The notes beneath the pieces are model-generated. The model had not been told where the DNA came from and did no database searches. It worked only from the letters and a program-made list of their open reading frames with translations. This document shows, piece after piece, positions 1-9,570 of a stretch of 64,000 nucleotides of DNA. A program made the position numbers and the translations under genes. The stretch's first letter is position 1, and every line of letters starts with the position of its first letter. This stretch comes from Arthrobacter sp. H-02-3 (GTDB lineage Bacteria > Actinomycetota > Actinomycetes > Actinomycetales > Micrococcaceae), in the NCBI RefSeq assembly GCF_003097355.1, contig NZ_PYUI01000004.1, forward strand, positions 62,001 to 126,000, written 5' to 3'.

Positions 1-284
1 AGGCCGACGTCGTGATTGCCGCCGCCGGCCAGCCGCACATGATCAAGGCCGGGGACCTTAAGCCCGGGGCGATCGTGCTCGACGTCGGCGTCAGCCGCGT
101 GGACGACGGCACCGGCAAGGCCGTGGTCACGGGAGACGTTGACCCCGCCGCGGCCGACGTCGCCGCCTGGCTCTCGCCGAACCCGGGGGGAGTGGGGCCC
201 ATGACCCGCGCCATGCTCCTGGCCAACGTGGTGGAAACCGCCGAGCGCCAACTGGCATCGAAAAGCCACGCCGGGCTCGCCTAG
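1..284 (+). CDS. folD: FolD C-terminal fragment (methylenetetrahydrofolate dehydrogenase/cyclohydrolase), 5' truncated by window edge
   Basis: The reading frame enters the window open at base 3 and stops at 284. The visible ~93 residues carry the end of the FolD Rossmann fold: a [12 protein letters not shown] segment, then [11 protein letters not shown], then [18 protein letters not shown]. The last is the conserved C-terminal PGGVGPMT signature of the bifunctional enzyme that interconverts 5,10-methylene- and 10-formyl-tetrahydrofolate in the cytoplasm. The tail ends in a short non-conserved stretch ([14 protein letters not shown]). The catalytic N-terminal half lies outside the window. A strong hairpin follows 15 bases after the stop. 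Confidence 0.93.
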   Translation, partial: ADVVIAAAGQPHMIKAGDLKPGAIVLDVGVSRVDDGTGKAVVTGDVDPAAADVAAWLSPNPGGVGPMTRAMLLANVVETAERQLASKSHAGLA

Positions 285-299
285 GAATCCGAGCTGATG

Positions 300-335
300 A
301 CAGGGCACCTGCTTCCCGCGAAGCAGGTGCCCTGT
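300..335 (+). terminator. Hairpin terminator after folD
   Basis: A perfect 15-bp inverted repeat (ACAGGGCACCTGCTT and its complement) encloses a 6-nt loop. There is no long T run after it, only GGCTTTAA, so termination is inferred from stem strength and its position just after folD. Confidence 0.7.
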
Positions 336-460
336 GGCTTTAAGAGCGGGGGCTTGAATCGGGCGGAACGCCGCAGCTGGGCGCCGGGACGCATAACAGA
401 ACGAATACGTCAGGAGTTTTTACGAAAAGACTCTTTCATACTTTGCGGGGATCCACTACC

Positions 461-1447
461 GTGGTGCGGGTGTCCGAACTTGTCTCGAAAGAATCCCCCG
501 TGAGCAGCCCCTCTGATGCCGCTCCGCAGTACGTCATCACCGCCGAAAACCTCACCAAACGCTACGGCGACGTCACCGCCGTCGACGGCATCTCCTTCCG
601 CGTCCCCGCCGGGGAAGCCTTCGGCCTGCTGGGCCCCAACGGCGCCGGGAAGTCCACCACGATGAAGATGATCGGCGGGGTCTCCCAGCGCACCTCCGGC
701 AGCCTGAGCATCATGGGCCTGGACCCCGAGCAGCACGGCCCGGAAGTCCGCGCCCACCTGGGCGTCGTCCCGCAACAGGACAACCTGGACGAGGAATTGA
801 AAGTCCGGGACAACCTGCTGGTCTACGGCCGCTACTTCGGCCTTCCCATGAGCTACCTCAGGCGCAAAGCCGACGAGCTGCTGGAATTCGCCCAGCTCAC
901 GGACAAGGCCAACGCCAAGGTGGACGCCCTGTCCGGCGGGATGAAGCGGCGCCTGACGATCGCCCGCTCCCTCATCAACGAACCCCGGATCCTGCTGCTG
1001 GACGAGCCGACCACCGGCCTGGACCCGCAGGCGAGGCACATCCTCTGGGACCGGCTGTTCCGGCTCAAGGAACAGGGCGTCACCCTGATCCTCACGACCC
1101 ACTACATGGATGAGGCCGAGCAGCTGTGCGACCGCCTGATCGTGGTGGACAAGGGCAAGATCATGGCCGAAGGCTCTCCGGCCAGCCTGATCCGCGACTA
1201 CTCCACGCGGGAGGTGCTCGAACTGCGCTTCGGCTCGGACCGCAACGCGAGCGTCGGCGCGGAGCTCGAAGGCATCGGCGAACGCCTGGAGACCCTGCCG
1301 GACCGGGTGCTCATCTACGCCCATGACGGCGAGGCCGCCCTGGAGCAGGTCACCGCCCGGGGACTCCGGCCGGTCACCTCGCTGGTCCGCCGCTCTTCGC
1401 TGGAAGACGTCTTCCTGCGCCTGACCGGCAGGAGCCTCGTTGACTAA
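461..1447 (+). CDS. ABC-2 type exporter, ATP-binding protein (DrrA/NodI-like)
   Basis: This cytoplasmic ATPase would power the two permeases encoded next. The protein shows Walker A (GPNGAGKST), the ABC signature (LSGGMKRR), Walker B (ILLLDEP) and the switch histidine region (LILTTHYMDEAEQLCD). The C-terminal ~90 residues are typical of the daunorubicin/nodulation exporter group (a later LEDVFLRLTGRSL segment). The start is uncertain: GTG at 461 and GTG at 500 are both possible, neither has a strong Shine-Dalgarno, and the 500 start places the first ABC strand about 15 residues in. The stop overlaps the TTG start of the first permease by 8 nt, so the three genes form an operon. Substrate unknown. 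Confidence 0.9.
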   Translation: MVRVSELVSKESPVSSPSDAAPQYVITAENLTKRYGDVTAVDGISFRVPAGEAFGLLGPNGAGKSTTMKMIGGVSQRTSGSLSIMGLDPEQHGPEVRAHLGVVPQQDNLDEELKVRDNLLVYGRYFGLPMSYLRRKADELLEFAQLTDKANAKVDALSGGMKRRLTIARSLINEPRILLLDEPTTGLDPQARHILWDRLFRLKEQGVTLILTTHYMDEAEQLCDRLIVVDKGKIMAEGSPASLIRDYSTREVLELRFGSDRNASVGAELEGIGERLETLPDRVLIYAHDGEAALEQVTARGLRPVTSLVRRSSLEDVFLRLTGRSLVD

Positions 1448-2291
1448 GCCAACGACGACGGCGACGCCCGCCCTCCGCGCCCACTCGCCGGAAGTCTCGG
1501 CCGCCCGTGCCCGCCGCTGGGGCGCCTTCTACTACGCCGAACAGGTCCTGCGTGTCATGAAGGGCTACGGCTGGACCATCGTCATGTACGGCGTGGGGCA
1601 GCCGGTGGCCTATCTGTTCGCGATGGGCGTCGGCCTGGCCACACTGGTCGAGGCCAACGGCGCCGGCGCCTTCGGCGGCGTCAGTTACCTGACGTTCATC
1701 GCGCCCGCCCTGCTGATCTCGGCCGCCGTCATGACGGCCGCCAATGAGTTCACCTTTCCGGTGATGGACGGCTTCAAGTGGCGGCGCGTCTACTACGGCC
1801 CGCACGCCTCGCCGCTGACGCCGGAGCAGATCGCCGGGGGCCAGGTCATCGCCGTCACCGTCCGCTTCCTGCTGCAGTCGGCCCTCTACTTCGCCGTCGT
1901 CGCCCTGTTCGGGGCCGCGCCCGGCACCTGGGCCTGGGTGTCCATCCTCATCGCCACGCTCGCCGGCCTGTCCTTCGGGCTGCCGCTTATGTCCTACGCG
2001 GCGACGATCCGGAATGACAAAGGCCAGTTCGCCATGGTCATGCGGTTCATCGTCATGCCGCTGTTCCTGTTCTCCGGCACGTTCTTCCCGCTGGACACGC
2101 TTCCGCTCGGCGTCCGCTGGATCGGCTGGATCTCGCCGATCTGGCACGGCACCGAACTTGGCCGCGTGGTCAGCTACGGCTACGAGGAAGAGCCGTGGCT
2201 CACGATCGTCCACCTGGTCTTCCTGCTGGGCCTCGCGGCCGCCGGCTGGGTCCTGTCCAAGCGCCAGTTCGCCAAAAGGATGGCCTCATGA
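1440..2291 (+). CDS. ABC-2 type exporter permease, first subunit
   Basis: A 283-residue integral membrane protein with about six hydrophobic segments, typical of ABC-2 permeases (YLTFIAPALLISAAVMTA and FIVMPLFLFSGTFFPL are family-like motifs). TTG at 1440 is preceded by GGCAGGAGCC and overlaps the ATPase stop. The stop codon overlaps the next gene's start as ATGA (2288-2291), which indicates translational coupling. Both permeases are similar in size and motif order, so the exporter is probably a heterodimer, as in DrrB-type systems. The transported compound cannot be read from sequence. Confidence 0.88.
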   Translation: MTKPTTTATPALRAHSPEVSAARARRWGAFYYAEQVLRVMKGYGWTIVMYGVGQPVAYLFAMGVGLATLVEANGAGAFGGVSYLTFIAPALLISAAVMTAANEFTFPVMDGFKWRRVYYGPHASPLTPEQIAGGQVIAVTVRFLLQSALYFAVVALFGAAPGTWAWVSILIATLAGLSFGLPLMSYAATIRNDKGQFAMVMRFIVMPLFLFSGTFFPLDTLPLGVRWIGWISPIWHGTELGRVVSYGYEEEPWLTIVHLVFLLGLAAAGWVLSKRQFAKRMAS

Positions 2292-3136
2292 GCGTTCTTA
2301 CCGGAAGTTTCAATGCGGGGGACCACAGCGTCACGGACGCCGCACGCCGCCGGCGTTTCGGGCCCATGTACTCCCGCAACGTCCGCGCCGTCGTCGCCCG
2401 CGGGCTCATGGCCACCAAGAGCAGCAACTGGATGGTCATGGTCTCCGGGTTCTTCGAACCCGTGCTGTACCTGATCTCCATGGGTGTGGGCCTGGGCGCA
2501 ATCGTGGGGTCCGTCCAGGGCCCCGGCGGGCAGGAGATCAGCTACGCCGCGTACATCGCGCCGGCACTCTTGGCAGTGTCCGCCATGAACGGCGCCGTCT
2601 ACGACTCCACCTGGAACGTCTTCTTCAAGATGAACTTCGCCAAGCTGTACCAAGGCATGCTCTACACCTCGCTGGGGCCGCTGGATGTCGCCATGGGCGA
2701 GATCTTCCTGGCCCTCCTGCGCGGGTTCCTGTACGCCACCGGCTTCACCGCCGTGATGGGCGTGATGGGCCTCATCACCACGCCATGGGCCATCCTCATG
2801 ATCCCGGCCTCGGTGCTGATTGCCTTCGGCTTCGCGAGCTTCGGCATGGGGGTCACAAGCTTCATGAAGACGTTCCAGCAGATGGACTGGATCAATTTCG
2901 TGATGCTGCCGATGTTCCTGTTCAGCGCCACGTTCTACCCGCTCAGCGTCTACCCGCAGTACATCCAGTGGCTCATCCAGGCCATGCCGCTGTGGCACGG
3001 CGTGGAACTGCTGCGCCAGATCAGCGTGGGCGTGTTCACCCCGGCCACCGCCGTGCACGTCGGCTACTACCTCGTCATGATCGCCCTCGGCGTCACGCTC
3101 ACCACGGGCCGCCTGCGCCGGCTGTTCCTCACCTAA
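2288..3136 (+). CDS. ABC-2 type exporter permease, second subunit
   Basis: A 282-residue membrane protein in ATGA overlap with the preceding permease. It repeats the same plan: a cytoplasmic N-terminal arm (RNVRAVVARGLMATKSSN), a YIAPALLAVSAMNGAVYDSTWN segment, and a FVMLPMFLFSATFYPLSVYP segment near the fifth helix. The open frame extends upstream in the same frame, but ATG 2288 is preferred because it starts where homologous N-termini begin and uses the ATGA junction. It ends 9 nt before the next start; a clear AAGGAG lies between them. Confidence 0.88.
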   Translation: MSVLTGSFNAGDHSVTDAARRRRFGPMYSRNVRAVVARGLMATKSSNWMVMVSGFFEPVLYLISMGVGLGAIVGSVQGPGGQEISYAAYIAPALLAVSAMNGAVYDSTWNVFFKMNFAKLYQGMLYTSLGPLDVAMGEIFLALLRGFLYATGFTAVMGVMGLITTPWAILMIPASVLIAFGFASFGMGVTSFMKTFQQMDWINFVMLPMFLFSATFYPLSVYPQYIQWLIQAMPLWHGVELLRQISVGVFTPATAVHVGYYLVMIALGVTLTTGRLRRLFLT

Positions 3137-3145
3137 GGAGATCCC

Positions 3146-3502
3146 ATGATCGGACAATGGCACGCACTCGTCATCGACTGCGAGAACCCGGACACGCTCG
3201 CAGGCTTCTACCAGGAGCTGCTGGGCATGATCCGGGTGCAGGAGGACCCGGACTGGATTTCGATCGGCGACGCCGCCGACCGTCCCGCCGTCGCCTTCCA
3301 GCGCGTGGACAGGCTGGTCCGGCCGCAGTGGCCCGACGCCGAGCACCCGCAGCAGATGCACGTGGATGTGAAAGTCACCGACCTCGACGCCGGCGAGGCC
3401 GAAGTCATCCGGCTCGGCGCTGCGCGCCTGGCAGGCGGCGGGGAATCCTTCCGGGTCTACACCGACCCCAGCGGCCACCCGTTCTGCCTGGTTCTTTCCT
3501 GA
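3146..3502 (+). CDS. VOC (glyoxalase/bleomycin resistance-like) family protein
   Basis: A 118-residue single-domain protein with the beta-alpha-beta-beta-beta pattern of the vicinal oxygen chelate superfamily: ALVIDCENPDTLAGFYQELLG at the N-terminus, a central HVDVKVTDLDAGEAEV strand-helix, and FRVYTDPSGHPFCLVLS at the C-terminus. Start ATG 3146 has a strong Shine-Dalgarno (AAGGAG at 3136-3141). The gene follows the exporter operon by 9 nt and may be co-transcribed; a role in resistance to the exported compound is possible but unproven. The stop codon is the first triplet of a 14-bp tandem repeat array. Confidence 0.85.
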   Translation: MIGQWHALVIDCENPDTLAGFYQELLGMIRVQEDPDWISIGDAADRPAVAFQRVDRLVRPQWPDAEHPQQMHVDVKVTDLDAGEAEVIRLGAARLAGGGESFRVYTDPSGHPFCLVLS

Positions 3503-3583
3503 GTCGCCTGAACTGAACCGCCTGAACTGGGCTGCGTGGCCTGAGCCGCCTAAACTGAGCCGCGTGGCCTCAGCCGCGCCGTG
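3500..3583 (+). repeat. Degenerate 14-bp tandem array starting at the VOC stop codon
   Basis: Six consecutive 14-mers: TGAGTCGCCTGAAC, TGAACCGCCTGAAC, TGGGCTGCGTGGCC, TGAGCCGCCTAAAC, TGAGCCGCGTGGCC and a weaker TCAGCCGCGCCGTG. The first unit contains the TGA stop of the VOC gene. Confidence 0.8.
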
Positions 3584-3676
3584 CGGGGCGCCTCTCCGGG
3601 GCCGCTTCGCCTCTCTCAGCGGCGGGGGCGGCGTTCGCCCGGGGTGGAAGCGCCGCGGGCGGCCTGCCCCGTTTGC

Positions 3677-3682
3677 GATAAT
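3677..3682 (+). promoter_or_regulatory. -10 box for leaderless membrane-protein gene
   Basis: GATAAT lies 6 nt before ATG 3689. With initiation about 7 nt after the box, the transcript would start at the codon itself. No Shine-Dalgarno is present. Confidence 0.6.
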
Positions 3683-3688
3683 AGGCTC

Positions 3689-4252
3689 ATGCAATCTCTG
3701 GGTAGCCCCGCGTCCTCGTCCACCACGGCCACGGGCCGGTTCTCCACGTTCCGCATCAGCGGGCCGGGGATGCTGGTCTTCATCATCGCGTTCACGGTCG
3801 CCGTGATCTTCGCGGCCAACCAGAACGACGTCGTGGGCTGGGTCGTGGCGATCATCGCCGGCGCCTGGCTGGCGCTGGCCTCGTTCGTGGTGTTCAGCAT
3901 CCAGCGGGCCGCCAAGCGGGCCGCGGCCAGGCTCGACGAGGCCCAGAACGCCTTCAACGCCGCCACCGGGCGGGCGCCGACGGCCAGCAGCGTGGACCAT
4001 GGCGGCACCCGCGTGGTCAGTGAAGGCCTCCCTGCGGAGAGCGTACGCGACATGAAGCTCGACCACTCCTTCAAGATCGTCCAGGTTCAGGTGCGCGTCG
4101 TCGAACAGGAACGTGCCAAGGGCGAGGCCGCGGACCAGGACACGATCCGCCGGGCCCTGGAGACCATCGAGATCACCTCGACCAACGCACGGGACATGAT
4201 CAAATCCTCGGCCGGCGGCGACGAACCCGTCAGCGGAACCATCATCGACTAG
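3689..4252 (+). CDS. Small two-helix membrane protein of unknown function
   Basis: A 187-residue protein that I do not recognise as a named family. Residues about 1-25 are Ser/Thr-rich. Two adjacent hydrophobic helices follow (GMLVFIIAFTVAVIFAANQ, then VVGWVVAIIAGAWLALASFVVF), separated by the short polar turn NQNDVV. The remaining ~115 residues are charged and likely cytoplasmic, with helical stretches (AAKRAAARLDEAQNAFNAATG, and KIVQVQVRVVEQERAKGEA). The start is fixed by the -10 box just before ATG 3689; the frame is open further upstream but codes for low-complexity residues. The stop TAG forms part of the -10 box of xthA. Confidence 0.75.
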   Translation: MQSLGSPASSSTTATGRFSTFRISGPGMLVFIIAFTVAVIFAANQNDVVGWVVAIIAGAWLALASFVVFSIQRAAKRAAARLDEAQNAFNAATGRAPTASSVDHGGTRVVSEGLPAESVRDMKLDHSFKIVQVQVRVVEQERAKGEAADQDTIRRALETIEITSTNARDMIKSSAGGDEPVSGTIID

Positions 4253-4255
4253 AGT
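4250..4255 (+). promoter_or_regulatory. -10 box for leaderless xthA, overlapping the upstream stop codon
   Basis: TAGAGT begins with the TAG stop of the preceding gene and lies 7 nt before GTG 4263. Confidence 0.55.
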
Positions 4256-4262
4256 GGATCGG

Positions 4263-6220
<1,958 letters not shown>

Positions 6221-6224
6221 GTCA

Positions 6225-6839
6225 ATGTCCTCCGTCAGCAAAGTCACCGCGAAAGCCGCAACGTCAAACGGGCAGGCACGCAGCGAAGGCATTAGCATCG
6301 GCGTGATCCTGAGGTTCCCGGCGGACATCGCCGAGGAGCTTCAGCGCTGGCGGGCGTCCTTCGGGGACCCGATGGCCTCCGTCGTCCCGGCCCACATCAC
6401 GCTGGTCACCACCACCATGACGCAGGACTGGGACGCCACCTGCGCCCATGTCCGGGACGTGGCCCGCCGGCAGGAGCCGTTCACGGTGACCATCGCGGGG
6501 ACCGGGTCTTTCCGCCCGGTGTCCCCGGTGGTCTTCCTGAACGTGGAGGACGGCTTCGGCGAATGCGTGAACCTGCACCGTCAGCTGCAGTCCGGTCCCC
6601 TGGAACGGGAGTTGCCCTTCGACTACCACCCGCACGTGACCGTGGCCCACGACGTCGCCCCGGAAAGCCTCGATGAGGCCGAAACGGTCCTGAAGGATTA
6701 CTCGGCCACGTTCCCGGTGGCTAGCATGGGACTTTACGAGCACGATGACAACGGCATCTGGCAGCTACGGGAAGAGCTTGACTTTGGGACCAAACTCGAC
6801 GACGACAGAGGCCAGGACGGCACCGCAGACGCCCGCTAA
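6225..6839 (+). CDS. 2'-5' RNA ligase family protein (2H phosphoesterase fold)
   Basis: A 204-residue protein with the two HxT/S motifs that define the 2H phosphoesterase superfamily: HITLVT at about residue 60 and HVTVAH at about residue 138. Between them lies a region typical of LigT/YjcG-like proteins (GTGSFRPVSPVVFLNVEDG). It may act as a cyclic phosphodiesterase or RNA end-processing enzyme; the true substrate is unknown. ATG 6225 lies 4 nt after the trpS stop, so co-transcription is likely. Its 3' end overlaps the start of the BrkB-like gene. Confidence 0.88.
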   Translation: MSSVSKVTAKAATSNGQARSEGISIGVILRFPADIAEELQRWRASFGDPMASVVPAHITLVTTTMTQDWDATCAHVRDVARRQEPFTVTIAGTGSFRPVSPVVFLNVEDGFGECVNLHRQLQSGPLERELPFDYHPHVTVAHDVAPESLDEAETVLKDYSATFPVASMGLYEHDDNGIWQLREELDFGTKLDDDRGQDGTADAR

Positions 6840-7962
6840 GCCGCCGCTTCCCACCGACCTGGCCGGGCTGAAGCTGGAAGTGATCCGGAAAAGGGTCGAC
6901 TGGGGCCGGGTACGACGCTCCGGCGGCGGATGGATTGCTTCGCTCATGGCGATGGTGGCGTGGCTGCTGGCCAAGGTCAACGCGCTGCTGCCCGTGCGGG
7001 CCTACACGCACTACCTCCGCCAGCGCGGCCCGTTGTTGAGTGCCGGCATCGGGTTCCGGATGTTTTTCTCCGTCACGGGTCTGTTGGCCACCGGATTCTC
7101 CATTGCCGGCCTCGTCCTCAGCGGACATCCGGCCCTGCTGGACACGATCATCAGGAGCGTGGACGCCGCCGCGCCCGGCCTGTTGCAGGTCGACGGCAGC
7201 GCGGGGCTGGTTGATCCTTACCAGCTGCTGAACCCCGCTAGCCTGGGCTGGGCCGCCGGGATTGCCGCCATCGTCACGGTATTCACCTCCCTGGGCTGGA
7301 TCAGCGGCATCCGCGACGGTGTGCGGGGCATGATGCGGCTCGGGCCGCTGGTGATGAATCCGATCCTGCAGATACTCAAGGACGTCGGCACGCTGCTCCT
7401 GATGGGCGTGGCCCTGGTGGTCAGCTCGGCAGTCTCCCTGATCTTCGGCACGGCGGCTGGGTGGGTGGCCCAGCAACTGGGCCTGGACCCGATAGTGGCC
7501 GGGCCTTTGACGACGTCCATCACAATCCTCGTGCCGCTGCTGCTCGGCTGGGGCACCGCCCTGATCATGTACCGGGTGGCCGCGGGGCTGAAACCGGCCC
7601 GCCGCTCACTGCTCGAGGGGACCACCCTCGCCGCGATAGGCGCCACCGTGCTGCAGATCTTCAGCACCCAGCTGCTGGCCAGTGCCGGCAAGAACCCGAT
7701 TCTGGCGCCTTTCGCCATCATCATCGGCCTGCTGATCTGGTTCAACCTGGTCAGCCAGGTCTACGTGATCTGCGCCGCGTGGGTGGCAATCCGGGAGGAA
7801 GACCTTAAATCGCAGCCCGTCTCGACGACCACCGGGTGGGGCGCCCGGCGGGTCCAGCCCGGCAAAACACCGGTGGACTCGCCGGCTGAGCCGCGGGCAC
7901 GCCGCAGGGCACTGCCCGCCGCGTTCAGGCGTCGAGGTACTGGTCGGCCCACGCCGAAATAA
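6784..7962 (+). CDS. YihY/BrkB family inner membrane protein
   Basis: About 392 residues. After an N-terminal soluble arm come at least six hydrophobic helices, including GFRMFFSVTGLLATGFSIAG, LGWAAGIAAIVTVFTSLGWI and GTLLLMGVALVVSSAVSLIF. The SAGIGFRMFFS, RDGVRGMMRLG and GLLIWFNLVSQVYVICAAWVA segments match the YihY/UPF0761 family, whose transport or regulatory role is not settled. The start is ambiguous: TTG 6784 has GGGAAGAG 7 nt upstream, while ATG 6745 and TTG 6778 are in frame but poorly placed. The 5' end overlaps the 2'-5' ligase gene. The 3' end overlaps the convergent hydrolase gene by 38 bp. Confidence 0.85.
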   Translation: MGPNSTTTEARTAPQTPAKPPLPTDLAGLKLEVIRKRVDWGRVRRSGGGWIASLMAMVAWLLAKVNALLPVRAYTHYLRQRGPLLSAGIGFRMFFSVTGLLATGFSIAGLVLSGHPALLDTIIRSVDAAAPGLLQVDGSAGLVDPYQLLNPASLGWAAGIAAIVTVFTSLGWISGIRDGVRGMMRLGPLVMNPILQILKDVGTLLLMGVALVVSSAVSLIFGTAAGWVAQQLGLDPIVAGPLTTSITILVPLLLGWGTALIMYRVAAGLKPARRSLLEGTTLAAIGATVLQIFSTQLLASAGKNPILAPFAIIIGLLIWFNLVSQVYVICAAWVAIREEDLKSQPVSTTTGWGARRVQPGKTPVDSPAEPRARRRALPAAFRRRGTGRPTPK

Positions 7963-8689
7963 TCTTCGCGGCACGCGCCGCCTGCCCCTTACCCGTCAGG
8001 AGGTGGTCGCTGCCCTCCAGCGAGACGAAGCTGCGCGGGTGGCGTGCCGTCCGGAAGATGGTGCTGGCGTTTTCGATCCCCACCGTGTTGTCGGTAGGGG
8101 AGTGCAGCACCATGAGCGGCTTGTGCAGCTGCCGGATACAGTCCGTCAGGTCCGCGTTTTCCAGATCCTCGACGAAGTGACGCCGGATCTCCACACGCTT
8201 GCCGCCAAGATCCACCTCGGCGCTTCCCTCCTCCAGGATCCGGTCCAGCGCCGCGTCAAAGACGTGGGCCACGTGCTTGGGCGAGAACGGGGCGCCCACC
8301 GTGGCAACAGCCTTGAGCTCCGGAATCTGCCGTGCCGCGGACAGGACGGCAGCGCCGCCGAACGAATGTCCCACCAGCAACGACACCCGCCGACCCGAGT
8401 CCCGCATGAACTCGGCGGCCTTGACGGTGTCGGCCACCTTGTGGCTGAATGAGCCCTCCGACCACATCCCCGCCGACTCGCCGAGCCCCAGGTTGTCGAA
8501 CCGGAGCATGCCCACTCCGTTGTCCGCCAGGGCCTTGCACATTCGCGACGCCGAGGGGCTGTCCTTGCCCAGGGTGAAGCCGTGCGAGAACACGCCCCAG
8601 CCCTTCACCGGGCCTTCGGGCAGGTCCACGACGCCGGAGAGCAGTTCGCCGGTGGAACCCTGGAACGAGACTTTTTCTGAACGGGACAC
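7925..8689 (-). CDS. Alpha/beta hydrolase
   Basis: A 254-residue cytoplasmic hydrolase. The nucleophile elbow GHSFGGAA (Ser at about 108) follows SLLVGHS. The oxyanion region is VFSHGFTLGKDS, the acid is likely in LHSPTDNTVGIENA, and the catalytic His is in SLEGSDHLLTGKG. It resembles the hydrolase half of hydrolase-OsmC fusions in other bacteria, but here no OsmC domain follows. Start GTG 8689 is preceded by AAAGGGG. Its 3' end overlaps the convergent BrkB-like gene. Substrate unknown. Confidence 0.88.
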   Translation of the reverse strand: MSRSEKVSFQGSTGELLSGVVDLPEGPVKGWGVFSHGFTLGKDSPSASRMCKALADNGVGMLRFDNLGLGESAGMWSEGSFSHKVADTVKAAEFMRDSGRRVSLLVGHSFGGAAVLSAARQIPELKAVATVGAPFSPKHVAHVFDAALDRILEEGSAEVDLGGKRVEIRRHFVEDLENADLTDCIRQLHKPLMVLHSPTDNTVGIENASTIFRTARHPRSFVSLEGSDHLLTGKGQAARAAKIISAWADQYLDA

Positions 8690-8718
8690 TGTGTCCCCTT
8701 TCGTGTGAGCGCGAAGAC

Positions 8719-8760
8719 GACGACGGCGCCCCCACCCATAAGGTGAGAGGCGCCGTCGTC
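8719..8760 (-). terminator. Terminator of the sdh operon
   Basis: A 12-bp perfect stem (GACGACGGCGCC and its complement) with an 18-nt loop lies 27 bases beyond the sdhB stop. Confidence 0.75.
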
Positions 8761-8786
8761 TGTTTCTCGCGGTTCTGGAGGAGTCG

Positions 8787-9569
8787 CTAGACCTTCCGGG
8801 ACAGGATGGCCTGCTTGACCTCGGCGATGGCCTGAGTCACCTGGATGCCGCGCGGGCACGCTTCGGTGCAGTTGAAGGTGGTGCGGCAGCGCCACACGCC
8901 TTCCTTGTCGTTGAGGATCTCCAGGCGCATGTCGCCGGCGTCATCGCGGGAATCGAAGATGAAGCGGTGTGCGTTGACGATGGCCGCCGGGCCGAAGTAC
9001 TGGCCGTCGGTCCAGAACACCGGGCAGGACGAGGTGCACGCGGCGCACAGGATGCACTTGGTGGTGTCGTCGAACCGCTCGCGGTCCTCGGCGGACTGCA
9101 GGCGTTCCTTGGTGGGCTCGTGGCCGCGGTTGATCAGGAAGGGCATGACCTCGCGGAAGGACTGGAAGAAGGGCTCCATGTCCACGATCAGGTCCTTCTC
9201 CACCGGCAGGCCCTTGATCGGCTCGACCGTGATGGGCTTGGACGTGTCCAGGTCCTTCAGCAGGGTCTTGCATGCCAGGCGGTTGCGGCCGTTGATGCGC
9301 ATGGCATCGGAGCCGCAGACGCCGTGGGCGCAGGAGCGGCGGAAGGAGACGCTGCCGTCCATCTCCCACTTGATCTTGTGCAAGGCGTCCAGCACGCGGT
9401 CCGTGCCGTACATGGTGACCTTGAAGTCATCCCACGTGGCGTCCTCGGAGACCTCGGGGTTGTAGCGGCGCACGCGCAGCGTGACGTCGAAAGACGGGAT
9501 TTCCCCGCCCCCGCCGACGCCGGCGGGCAGTTCGATCTTGGATGCTGGCTCAGCGAGTTCAGCGCTCAT
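8787..9569 (-). CDS. sdhB: Succinate dehydrogenase iron-sulfur subunit
   Basis: A 260-residue subunit that relays electrons from FAD to quinone through three Fe-S clusters. Cys motifs: the [2Fe-2S] ferredoxin region CAHGVCGSDAMRINGRNRLAC, then CILCAACTSSCPVFW and CRTTFNCTEACPRGI for the [4Fe-4S] and [3Fe-4S] clusters. Length is normal. It starts one base after the sdhA stop and is the last gene of sdhCDAB. Located on the cytoplasmic face of the membrane, bound to SdhC/SdhD. Confidence 0.97.
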   Translation of the reverse strand: MSAELAEPASKIELPAGVGGGGEIPSFDVTLRVRRYNPEVSEDATWDDFKVTMYGTDRVLDALHKIKWEMDGSVSFRRSCAHGVCGSDAMRINGRNRLACKTLLKDLDTSKPITVEPIKGLPVEKDLIVDMEPFFQSFREVMPFLINRGHEPTKERLQSAEDRERFDDTTKCILCAACTSSCPVFWTDGQYFGPAAIVNAHRFIFDSRDDAGDMRLEILNDKEGVWRCRTTFNCTEACPRGIQVTQAIAEVKQAILSRKV

Positions 9570-9570
9570 C

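Noticed and set aside
297-503. 68-codon frame between folD and the exporter
   Set aside because: It starts inside the folD terminator hairpin and resembles no family.
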